Origin: an uncultured Bacteroidales bacterium
GTDB lineage: Bacteria > Bacteroidota > Bacteroidia > Bacteroidales > Bacteroidaceae
Assembly (NCBI GenBank): GCA_902785075.1
Contig: CACZXN010000011.1
Coordinates: forward strand, 1 to 56,876
Length of the DNA: 56,876 nt
Direction: 5' to 3'
Shown: in pieces, positions 50,367 through 56,876 of the stretch
Layout of the letters: each line of letters starts with the position of its first letter
Position numbering within the stretch: position 1 is the first letter of the stretch
Program-made: the position numbers and the translations under genes
The notes under the pieces: model-generated
Databases searched by the model: none
What the model saw: only the letters and a program-made list of their open reading frames with translations
What the model was told of the DNA's origin: nothing

Positions 50367-53300
50367 ATGAAAAGAAACGTCATTCTAACCCTCTGCCTAA
50401 CGATGGTCTTCGCCGTCGGGTGGGCGCAGCCGCCTCATAAAGAGGTGGGCTATGACAAATCCTCGAACATGCTGACTACAGTGGCCTATGGCTATGGCAA
50501 CTCTGTGGACCAGGTTGTCTTTGCGGGGAAGGACCAGACTTCCATCAAGGTCAACAACTATGGTTTTCCTACGGAAATAGTCAACAGCGTGTCCACAGTG
50601 GACTTCCAGTATGCAGGCACGAGTTCGGTGACTGTGACTCAGACCGTCAACGGTGAGAAAAAGACCGAGAAGGTGTCGCTCAACAGCGATAAGGTGCTTA
50701 GCTTCCGCGAAGAGTACAACAAATTCAAGCAGAACCCTTCGTTGTTTGACAAGATAGACGGCTTTCTCTCTAATGGGGGAGCAAAGATGATAGGCAATGT
50801 CCTCGACTTGATTTCCAAAGATTATGACGGCAGCATCAGTCTGTGTTTTGAGGAAGCCCTCAATGCCGCAAAGAAAACCGACAACCCCATCATCCCCATC
50901 AGTACGCTCCAACAGTGGAAAGATTTGGCCGATAAGATTAAGATTCCCAGCCTGAAAGATTTTGTCTTTGACAACTACGACAACATTTCTGAGACTGTGG
51001 CCGACTATATCTATAAATGGGAAATGGAGAAGTACAAAGAGCAGAAGGAGGCCAACCGCACGAAGACGGAGGAACGACTCGAACTGGGCAGAAAGCTGTT
51101 GGAGCAAGGTCATAGTCCCGATGAGCTGTCGCAGCTGATTGATCAGGCATTGAATCCTCAGCCCAATAATGGGCAAACGGATAAAGGCAATGGGCAAACG
51201 GGTGGTCAAGTGAATAAAGGACAAACGGATCAGGGCGGAGGACAAACGAGTGGTCCGGCTGCTGGAGGTCCTTCACGAGGATCGAAGGAAATGCTCGAAA
51301 CCACCTTTTTTTATTTCGACAATCCTGATGGAACCATCGAAGCCTTTCCTGAATACTGCTATCCGGATTTGAAAAATCGCATGATGAGCATCTCGTCGTC
51401 GAAGTATGCGACTCCTATGAAGAATAAAAAGCTCGAAGGCACACTGAAGCAATATGAGAGCTTACTCAATCTTTACTTCGGACGACAAACTCGTACAACG
51501 GTGTTTGTATTCGATGGTCAGGAGTCTGCTAAAGCAGCAATGATGACCACTATGGTCTATTCGTCGTCCATTCTTGGATTATGGGCTGCGCTGGAAGACG
51601 GGATGCGCGAGAAGTTTAGCAGAGAACTCGCGAAAGCTAACATCGCTCATACTACGAGTGCCACTTGGAAAGATGCCATCAAGCAGGGGAAACCTGAAGA
51701 ACTGACGTTCAACGGTCACGAGGGTGGTCGTATCGTGAATCGGATAGACTTGAGCAACTCATGGCTCTCGCTCCTCGCGGGTGCGAATATAGAAATGGTG
51801 TTCGACAACTACTTCTATTACGATGAGGAGTTCGATAAGATGATAGGTGTGGTGTTCGTCTATTCGGAGGTCAGCAATCCTAAAAACAAATACGAGGCGA
51901 TAGCCTATACTGCCATAAAGGCTCTTAGTGGTGCTATGGGCTATACCGATCCAACAACGGGAAACACCACTCTGGCTTCTATGTTTGAGCATCGTGACAT
52001 GATTGATTTCTTCAAGAAACATTTCCATTTGAAGAAACAGACGACGACAACGAACCCTCCGAGACCTCCTAAGAAGTGTATTGCCAACTATGTGGGAACA
52101 CCCCAGAGGCCTGTGATTGAATTGTGTGGCGATACAATAGAAATCGACATAACAACCTGGATATGCGGCTTACCTGGACCGGAAGATCCTCCAGGTAAAA
52201 AAAATCCGCCTGTTGATCCTCCAATCATTGATGACCCTCCAATCATAGATCCTCCAATCATTGGTGATCCTCCAATCATTGGTGACCCTCCAATAATAGG
52301 TGATCCACCAATTGATCCTCCAATTATAGGTGACCCTCCAGGAGAGGAAGGGGGAGGAGGCAATAGGCAGATTGACCATTCAAAGAGTAAGTTTGCCGTT
52401 ATCGGTCAACTCAACCACGCAAGTGTTGAAAAGCCTTTCGCTGAAAACGATGAGTACATCTTCTTCATGCAATCAACTTATGGAGACAATGCCGTGCTGG
52501 CTGTTCATAAACCGACAGGCGATTTGAAAGAAGTTGTGCCTGGTAAGCGAAAGGGCGAACGACCTGGCATCATCAGCATCGGAGCGTACGGGAAAGATCT
52601 CTACCTTGATGTTGAAGGGCGTGGAATCGTTCGTTACGATGGTAAGGATGTCAAGACATCGGAATTGATTAGTGAGATAGATAGAGGCTTCATGGATGAT
52701 TTCAAGAAGATTACGTTCTCACCTAATGGACGTTATATGGCATATGGTGGACAGAACTGCCATAATTATGTTTTTGACCTGAAGAACGGCAATAAACTCA
52801 TCAAGAGCTTCCACGACGGATTACAAGATTTTCTTGTTACAGACGATGGTGACTTCTTCGGCGTGAATAATTTCCGTGCGCTGGTATATCGCAACAACGG
52901 CAATCCTGATGGAGATGCTACTAGCGTTGTGGAGATGGGTGACCTGCTCAAAGATAAGCCGCTCGCAATACGCCAGATAGGTGATGATATTTATATCGCA
53001 GGTGGCAAGAAGGTGATGAAGACAGCAGCAAAGGAATTCAAATGGACAGAGACGTCAAGTATCACATCCGAGGGTTTGATGCTATTCGATGGAGCATTGG
53101 GCACAAATGGTTGGGGCTTCGCATATATGACCGATCGCGCGCTGAACCGCTTTGTTCGCTTCAATATCTCTAACGATTCGCCTTCAATGCAGAAGAAACT
53201 CTCTACGGGCATCAATGTGGGACAACGCAATCTGCTCGTTGTTGAAACCGCTGGCAACTTCTATATTGACAGCATAGGAAACATTTGGATGATAGAACAA

Positions 53301-53384
53301 TCGGGTGCTGGTTTCGTTGTGGTTTACAACCCCGAAGGCTTAGCCGGACTTCAGAAAATTGCTGGTAAGTTTGTGAAACAATAA
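50367..53384 (+). CDS. Large secreted protein with Pro-rich repeats and propeller-like C-terminus
   Basis: 1005 residues from ATG 50367, giving a signal peptide (MKRNVILTLCLTMVFAVGWA) that ends at Gln21. Regions: an N-terminal domain with YD-like strands (~21-100), a helical part (~100-270), a Gln/Gly/Asn-rich spacer (~275-320, GQTDKGNGQTGGQ), a mixed domain (~325-565), a Pro-rich spacer of PPIIGD-type repeats (~615-660), and a C-terminal beta-propeller-like domain (~675-1005, with ITFSPNGRYMAYGG). Extracellular or outer-membrane. Not recognised as a known family; the spacers suggest separately folded domains exposed at the cell surface. Confidence 0.75.
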   Translation: MKRNVILTLCLTMVFAVGWAQPPHKEVGYDKSSNMLTTVAYGYGNSVDQVVFAGKDQTSIKVNNYGFPTEIVNSVSTVDFQYAGTSSVTVTQTVNGEKKTEKVSLNSDKVLSFREEYNKFKQNPSLFDKIDGFLSNGGAKMIGNVLDLISKDYDGSISLCFEEALNAAKKTDNPIIPISTLQQWKDLADKIKIPSLKDFVFDNYDNISETVADYIYKWEMEKYKEQKEANRTKTEERLELGRKLLEQGHSPDELSQLIDQALNPQPNNGQTDKGNGQTGGQVNKGQTDQGGGQTSGPAAGGPSRGSKEMLETTFFYFDNPDGTIEAFPEYCYPDLKNRMMSISSSKYATPMKNKKLEGTLKQYESLLNLYFGRQTRTTVFVFDGQESAKAAMMTTMVYSSSILGLWAALEDGMREKFSRELAKANIAHTTSATWKDAIKQGKPEELTFNGHEGGRIVNRIDLSNSWLSLLAGANIEMVFDNYFYYDEEFDKMIGVVFVYSEVSNPKNKYEAIAYTAIKALSGAMGYTDPTTGNTTLASMFEHRDMIDFFKKHFHLKKQTTTTNPPRPPKKCIANYVGTPQRPVIELCGDTIEIDITTWICGLPGPEDPPGKKNPPVDPPIIDDPPIIDPPIIGDPPIIGDPPIIGDPPIDPPIIGDPPGEEGGGGNRQIDHSKSKFAVIGQLNHASVEKPFAENDEYIFFMQSTYGDNAVLAVHKPTGDLKEVVPGKRKGERPGIISIGAYGKDLYLDVEGRGIVRYDGKDVKTSELISEIDRGFMDDFKKITFSPNGRYMAYGGQNCHNYVFDLKNGNKLIKSFHDGLQDFLVTDDGDFFGVNNFRALVYRNNGNPDGDATSVVEMGDLLKDKPLAIRQIGDDIYIAGGKKVMKTAAKEFKWTETSSITSEGLMLFDGALGTNGWGFAYMTDRALNRFVRFNISNDSPSMQKKLSTGINVGQRNLLVVETAGNFYIDSIGNIWMIEQSGAGFVVVYNPEGLAGLQKIAGKFVKQ
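52207..52340 (+). repeat. Minisatellite coding for PPIIGD-type repeats
   Basis: 18-bp units (a GATCCTCCAATCATTGGT-like pattern) with some 12- and 15-bp variants encode Asp-Pro-Pro-Ile-Ile-Gly repeats. Units are in frame and differ mainly at third positions, so the protein repeat is under selection or recently expanded. Confidence 0.8.
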
Positions 53385-53411
53385 TAAACGGTTTTCCCTC
53401 GAAACAACAAA

Positions 53412-53443
53412 GAGCCGACTTGTAGTAGCGATCAAGTCGGCTC
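53412..53443. terminator. Bidirectional hairpin terminator
   Basis: GAGCCGACTTG (53412-53422) pairs perfectly with CAAGTCGGCTC (53433-53443), 11 bp, loop of 10. It lies between the convergent large-secreted-protein gene and cysK. On the minus strand a T-rich tract (TTTGTTGTTTC) follows. A second small stem (CCTCA...TGAGG) lies near 53460. Confidence 0.8.
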
Positions 53444-53569
53444 GGGGTCAGAAGAGTGTCCTCATCTGACTGAGGGAGTTTATTATGGCTATGCAAATTG
53501 ACTAACGTCCATGATGTTACTTTCTTGGTACGGTTTATGCAAGTATCGCTTTGCGTTCGCTTATTCGCA

Positions 53570-54505
53570 TTATTCGAATTCGAATAGCGGAGTTGACAGG
53601 TAGCGCTCACCTGTGTCTGGAAGCAAGGATACGATGGTTTTGCCTGCGTTCTCAGGTTGTTTTGCCAGTTGGAGAGCAGCGTAGAATGCTGCGCCTGATG
53701 AGATGCCGACCAAGAGTCCTTCAGTGCGTGCCAGCAGTCGTGAACTTGCAAATGCATCTTCGTTCGTAACGCGTACGATTTCGTCAATGTACTGGTTGCG
53801 GAAGTTCTTTGGAACGAATCCGGCACCGATGCCCTGAATCTTATGTGGACCTGGATTTCCTCCTGACAATACAGGTGACGAATCGGGTTCAACAGCCACG
53901 ATCTTGATGTCTGGATTATGTTCTTTCAGTCCTTGTCCTACACCGCTCACAGTTCCTCCTGTTCCTACTCCGGCTACGAAGATATCGACTTTTCCGTCAG
54001 AGTCATCCCAGATTTCCTGTGCTGTCGCGAAGGTATGGATTGCAGGGTTTGCTGGGTTTTCGAATTGTTGCAGAATGAGCGAACCTTCGATGTTTTGGTT
54101 GAGTTCGTTTGCTTTTGCAATTGCACCCTTCATTCCTTCAGCTCCAGGTGTCAGCACAAGTTCAGCACCAAGTGCCTGTAAGAGTTTGCGACGTTCGATA
54201 CTCATGGTTTCCGGCATAGTTAGTATGAGGTGGTAGCCTTTGATGGCGCTTACCCAAGCAAGTCCTATTCCTGTGTTACCGCTTGTTGGTTCGATAATGG
54301 TTGCTCCCGGCTTCAGCGAACCGTCTTTCTCTGCTACGTTGATCATCGAAAGGGCTATGCGGTCTTTGACACTACCGCCTGGATTGAACAGCTCTGGTTT
54401 TACTACAAGGTGGGCCTTCAGACTTTCTTTTTTCTCGATATTTGTTACCTCGAGTAGAGGTGTGTTGCCGATAAGTTCAGCAAGACTTTTGTGTATCTTT
54501 CCCAT
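53570..54505 (-). CDS. cysK: Cysteine synthase A (O-acetylserine sulfhydrylase)
   Basis: 311 residues. PLP-binding Lys47 in NPGGSVKDR, substrate loop [10 protein letters not shown] (~74-83), the phosphate-binding [11 protein letters not shown], and SSGAAFYAA. It makes cysteine from O-acetylserine and sulfide in the cytoplasm. Thirty-four bp after metY and transcribed in the same direction, so it is probably in one operon under the divergent promoter region. Confidence 0.95.
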   Translation of the reverse strand: MGKIHKSLAELIGNTPLLEVTNIEKKESLKAHLVVKPELFNPGGSVKDRIALSMINVAEKDGSLKPGATIIEPTSGNTGIGLAWVSAIKGYHLILTMPETMSIERRKLLQALGAELVLTPGAEGMKGAIAKANELNQNIEGSLILQQFENPANPAIHTFATAQEIWDDSDGKVDIFVAGVGTGGTVSGVGQGLKEHNPDIKIVAVEPDSSPVLSGGNPGPHKIQGIGAGFVPKNFRNQYIDEIVRVTNEDAFASSRLLARTEGLLVGISSGAAFYAALQLAKQPENAGKTIVSLLPDTGERYLSTPLFEFE

Positions 54506-54539
54506 GGTTTTGTTTGTTTAATTTTTTCTATTCTGTTGT

Positions 54540-55826
54540 TTAGATTTTATCAAATGCTTGTGCAAGATCTGCAATGATGTCGTCGATATGCTCCACTCCT
54601 ATGGAGAGGCGTACTGTTGTTGGCGTGATGTGCTGTTCTGCCAACTCTTGTTCGCTGAGCTGTGAGTGAGTGGTGGTGTAGGGATGGATGACCAGACTCT
54701 TCACATCGGCTACGTTGGCGAGGAGTGAGAATATCTTGAGTGCATCGATGAACTTCCATGTGTCGTCCTGAGTACCATTGATTTCAAAGGTGAAGATTGA
54801 ACCTCCTCCGTTAGGGAAATATTTGTTGTAGAGCTGATGATCAGGATGAGATGCGAGGGCAGGGTGGCTTACACTCTTTACCTTTGGGTGCTTCGAGAGA
54901 TAGTCAACCACCTTGAGTGCGTTCTCTACATGACGCTCGATACGAAGTGGTAATGATTCTACGCCTTGAAGCAATATCCACGCATTGAATGGCGAGATAG
55001 TAGCTCCTGTGTCGCGCAGAATGACGGCACGAATGCGGGTGACGAATGCGGCTGCTCCAGCTACGTCAGCAAAGATGGCTCCGTGATATGATGGATCGGG
55101 CTTTGCAAGGGTGGGGTACTTGTCGGCATTTGCCTTGAAGTCAAACTTTCCTGCATCTACGATGACACCTCCGAGGCTGCTACCGTGTCCGCCAATGAAC
55201 TTGGTTGCTGAGTGTACGACTACATCGGCTCCATGTTCGATCGGACGGATAAGGATTGGTGCAAAGGTGTTGTCGACAATGAATAGGATATTGTGTTTGT
55301 GGGCTATGTCGGCAATTGCATCGAAGTTGGTCACATCCGAATTGGGGTTTCCGAATGTCTCAGCATAGATGACCTTTGTGTTGGGTCGGATAGCAGCCTC
55401 TAGTGCCTCGAGATTATTAACGTTAACGATTGTGTTGCTGATACCCTGAGTCGATAGGGTGTGAGTAATGAGGTTGTATGTGCCACCATATAGATTGTCT
55501 GCTGCTACGATATGATCACCGTTCTGTAACACGTTCTGAAGTGCATAGGTGATAGCTGCTGCACCTGATGCGACTGCCAAACCCGCTACTCCTCCTTCGA
55601 GGGCTGCAATGCGCTCTTCAAACACGCTCTGGGTTGTGTTGGTCAGTCGTCCGTAGATATTACCTGCATCGCGAAGACCAAAGCGGTCGGCGGCATGCTG
55701 TGAATTGTGGAATACATACGACGTAGTTTGATAAATAGGTACCGCGCGTGAGTCTGTTGTTGGGTCAGCCTGTTCCTGTCCTACGTGTAGTGCTAAAGTC
55801 TCGACATGTAATTTGTTCGTTGCCAT
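54540..55826 (-). CDS. metY: O-acetylhomoserine sulfhydrylase
   Basis: 428 residues. Cys/Met metabolism PLP enzyme: the PLP Lys is in HSATKFIGGHG, with NIYGRLTNTT at the start of the fold and an Asp in VDNTFAPI for the pyridine nitrogen. Length (~428) and the IPIYQTTSY-type start match MetY rather than MetB. It forms homocysteine directly from O-acetylhomoserine and sulfide. The promoter lies in the divergent region, facing an Lrp regulator. Confidence 0.9.
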   Translation of the reverse strand: MATNKLHVETLALHVGQEQADPTTDSRAVPIYQTTSYVFHNSQHAADRFGLRDAGNIYGRLTNTTQSVFEERIAALEGGVAGLAVASGAAAITYALQNVLQNGDHIVAADNLYGGTYNLITHTLSTQGISNTIVNVNNLEALEAAIRPNTKVIYAETFGNPNSDVTNFDAIADIAHKHNILFIVDNTFAPILIRPIEHGADVVVHSATKFIGGHGSSLGGVIVDAGKFDFKANADKYPTLAKPDPSYHGAIFADVAGAAAFVTRIRAVILRDTGATISPFNAWILLQGVESLPLRIERHVENALKVVDYLSKHPKVKSVSHPALASHPDHQLYNKYFPNGGGSIFTFEINGTQDDTWKFIDALKIFSLLANVADVKSLVIHPYTTTHSQLSEQELAEQHITPTTVRLSIGVEHIDDIIADLAQAFDKI

Positions 55827-56042
55827 AATCTTGTTCTCCTTTCTTTTAATTTGTAATTTTTTTATTTATTTCATTTTGCTTTTTGCCAAATTCTTTTGAA
55901 TTGCGGTGCAAAGTTACGATATTTTAGATGTTTTTTCCAAATGTTTTTGAAAGTTCGGAAAATATTACTACCTTTGCAGCCTAATTGCAGAAATGTATTC
56001 TGCGACGGATTCAAAATTTAATGTTTTACAGAAAATCTTTCT
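55827..56042. promoter_or_regulatory. Divergent promoter region metY / lrp-like gene
   Basis: TAACTTTGC on the minus strand (55908-55916) faces metY. TACCTTTGC on the plus strand (55969-55977) serves the regulator. The two boxes are ~53 bp apart, so a regulator bound between them could control both. A likely site of Lrp autoregulation. Confidence 0.7.
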
Positions 56043-56504
56043 ATGACCGGATTAGACGAAATTGACCTGCAAATTATGCGGGTGTTGCAGAACAACTCAA
56101 GACTCACGGTGAAGGAACTGGCAAACGAAGTCCATTTGTCGTCATCACCCGTCTATGAGCGTATGAAACGACTCGAACGCGAGGGCTACATCAAGAAGTA
56201 CATCGCTGTGCTCGATGTTGATAAACTCAATCAAGGATTTATCGTGTATTGCAATGTGAAGTTGAAGAAGATAAACCGTGATATCGTCAATGAGTTCATT
56301 GCTCAGATCAATGAGATACCTCAAGTGACAGAGTGTTATAACATCTCGGGTAGCTTCGACTATCTGCTGAAGATACATGCCAAAGACATGAAGAGCTATC
56401 AGGATTTTGTGTTCAACACGCTTGGCACCATCGATTGCCTTGCTTCGTGGGAAAGCACCTTCGTCATGTCGGAAGTGAAGAACGAGTATGGTATACGAAT
56501 ATGA
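56043..56504 (+). CDS. Lrp/AsnC-family transcriptional regulator
   Basis: 153 residues. N-terminal winged helix-turn-helix (LDEIDLQIMRVLQNNSRLTV, then ELANEVHLSSSPVYERMKRL) and a C-terminal RAM ligand-binding domain (TECYNISGSFDYLLKIHAKD). These proteins form octamers that sense amino acids. Divergent from metY-cysK, so control of sulfur-amino-acid genes is likely (inference). Confidence 0.9.
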   Translation: MTGLDEIDLQIMRVLQNNSRLTVKELANEVHLSSSPVYERMKRLEREGYIKKYIAVLDVDKLNQGFIVYCNVKLKKINRDIVNEFIAQINEIPQVTECYNISGSFDYLLKIHAKDMKSYQDFVFNTLGTIDCLASWESTFVMSEVKNEYGIRI

Positions 56505-56573
56505 AAGGAGATAGGCTTTTTTGCTGCTCCAATGGGGTTCGTTAACCTCCAGGTGTGTGTTGTATCAGTATGT

Positions 56574-56729
56574 CAAAGATCGCGCAAGCCGAACACAGAG
56601 CGAAAGCTCGCTTTAGGCTTTGTTGAGGCGCTGCCGTTTTTCGCGGTAACGCAAAGATCGTGCAAGCCGAACACAGAGCGAAAGCTCGTTTTAGGCTTTG
56701 TTGAGGCGCTGCCGATTTTCGCGGTAACG
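56574..56729 (+). repeat. 78-bp tandem repeat, two copies, with GNRA hairpins
   Basis: Copies at 56574-56651 and 56652-56729 differ at a few bases, and a third partial copy begins at 56730. Each folds as AAGCC ... GAGC-GAAA-GCTC ... GGCTT, a nested hairpin with a GAAA tetraloop, followed by a second palindromic half (GGCGCTGCC). Probably a Bacteroidales interspersed element. Confidence 0.75.
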
Positions 56730-56851
56730 CAAAGAACGCTTTGTGTTAAGGAAGAGGAGAGCGTAACTACTCGTTTAACTTCCGTTTTTAACAACTTGTT
56801 TTCAGACTTCGATTCTGGCTGCCGGCTTCCGTCCTCTAGGTCTGATTTTTG

Positions 56852-56872
56852 TTCCCCTTAAGGGGAATTTTT
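56852..56872 (+). terminator. Intrinsic terminator at window end
   Basis: TTCCCC (56852-56857) pairs with GGGGAA (56862-56867) around TTAA, followed by five T. Suits the end of the regulator transcript. Confidence 0.8.
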
Positions 56873-56876
56873 GTTA

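Larger units (their letters stand above)
56505..56876. other. Intergenic region with 78-bp tandem repeat
   Basis: No convincing gene; open frames over the repeat are low in information. It holds the repeat at 56574-56729 and a terminator at 56852. The sequence continues past the window edge. Confidence 0.5.

Noticed and set aside
50397-51245. A 282-codon minus-strand open frame
   Set aside because: Antisense to the large secreted protein; no motif, no promoter, and composition typical of a mirrored gene.
52207-52340. CRISPR or transposon repeat
   Set aside because: In-frame 18-bp units coding for a Pro-rich spacer within a long gene; no spacers.
56532-56861. Frames over the 78-bp repeat on both strands
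   Set aside because: The repeated peptide is produced by the tandem DNA repeat (26 codons per unit) and has no start signal or domain; the hairpin structure explains the sequence better.

Overview
The window looks like a chromosomal segment from a Bacteroidales bacterium close to Prevotella. The evidence is a moderate AT bias, repeated matches to the Bacteroidetes -7 promoter box (TAnnTTTG, here nearly always followed by C), weak Shine-Dalgarno sequences, Bacteroidales-type families (PL11, GH51, GH2, WG-repeat, DUF6266, LptD/LptC/LptG) and purine-rich intergenic repeats. No rRNA or tRNA was recognised.

Layout. (1) 1-12.1 kb, plus strand: a partial surface protein and a WG-repeat protein, then two closely packed transcription units. 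Unit A (2.3-6.2 kb) encodes a small basic protein, a tyrosine-phosphatase-like protein, a NADAR-HAD fusion, an ADP-ribosylglycohydrolase and a protein with a caspase/CHAT-like His/Cys pair. Unit B (6.5-12.1 kb) encodes a second ADP-ribosylglycohydrolase, three small unknown proteins, a macro-like protein, and then ClpS, ClpA and Aat, the recognition, unfolding and tagging parts of the N-degron pathway. I read this as an ADP-ribose-removal island fused to an N-degron operon. It is the most unusual part of the window. (2) 12.1-17.4 kb: a decayed accessory zone with a truncated membrane-protein tail, an IS3-family element with a nonsense mutation and a striking terminal motif array, duplicated gene-start fragments, a DUF3850 gene, a histidine phosphatase whose catalytic Arg codon is TGA, and unknown genes. 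(3) 18-28 kb, plus strand: cell-envelope genes (class A PBP, KdsB, a lipoprotein, MscS, LptD), a PL11 rhamnogalacturonan lyase and an HD-domain protein. (4) 28.1-44.7 kb, minus strand: GH2 and GH51 enzymes for pectin side chains, then a housekeeping run lon-tgt-lptG-coaX-OMP-TPR-lptC-PPIase. (5) 45-50.3 kb: accessory genes (a shortened DUF4160 plus DUF2442, a GIY-YIG protein, a toxin-antitoxin pair, DUF6266), a candidate structured RNA near 45.5-45.7 kb and an 11-bp-period array near 49.7 kb. (6) 50.4-56.9 kb: a large secreted protein with Pro-rich repeats, sulfur-amino-acid genes cysK and metY, a divergent Lrp/AsnC regulator, and a 78-bp tandem repeat.

How the genes work together. LptD, LptC, LptG and KdsB serve LPS synthesis and export. 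PL11, GH51 and GH2 fit breakdown of rhamnogalacturonan-I backbone and arabinan or galactan side chains, although no SusC/SusD pair is present. CysK, MetY and Lrp form a sulfur-assimilation group. All functional calls rest on reading motifs by eye, without database searches.
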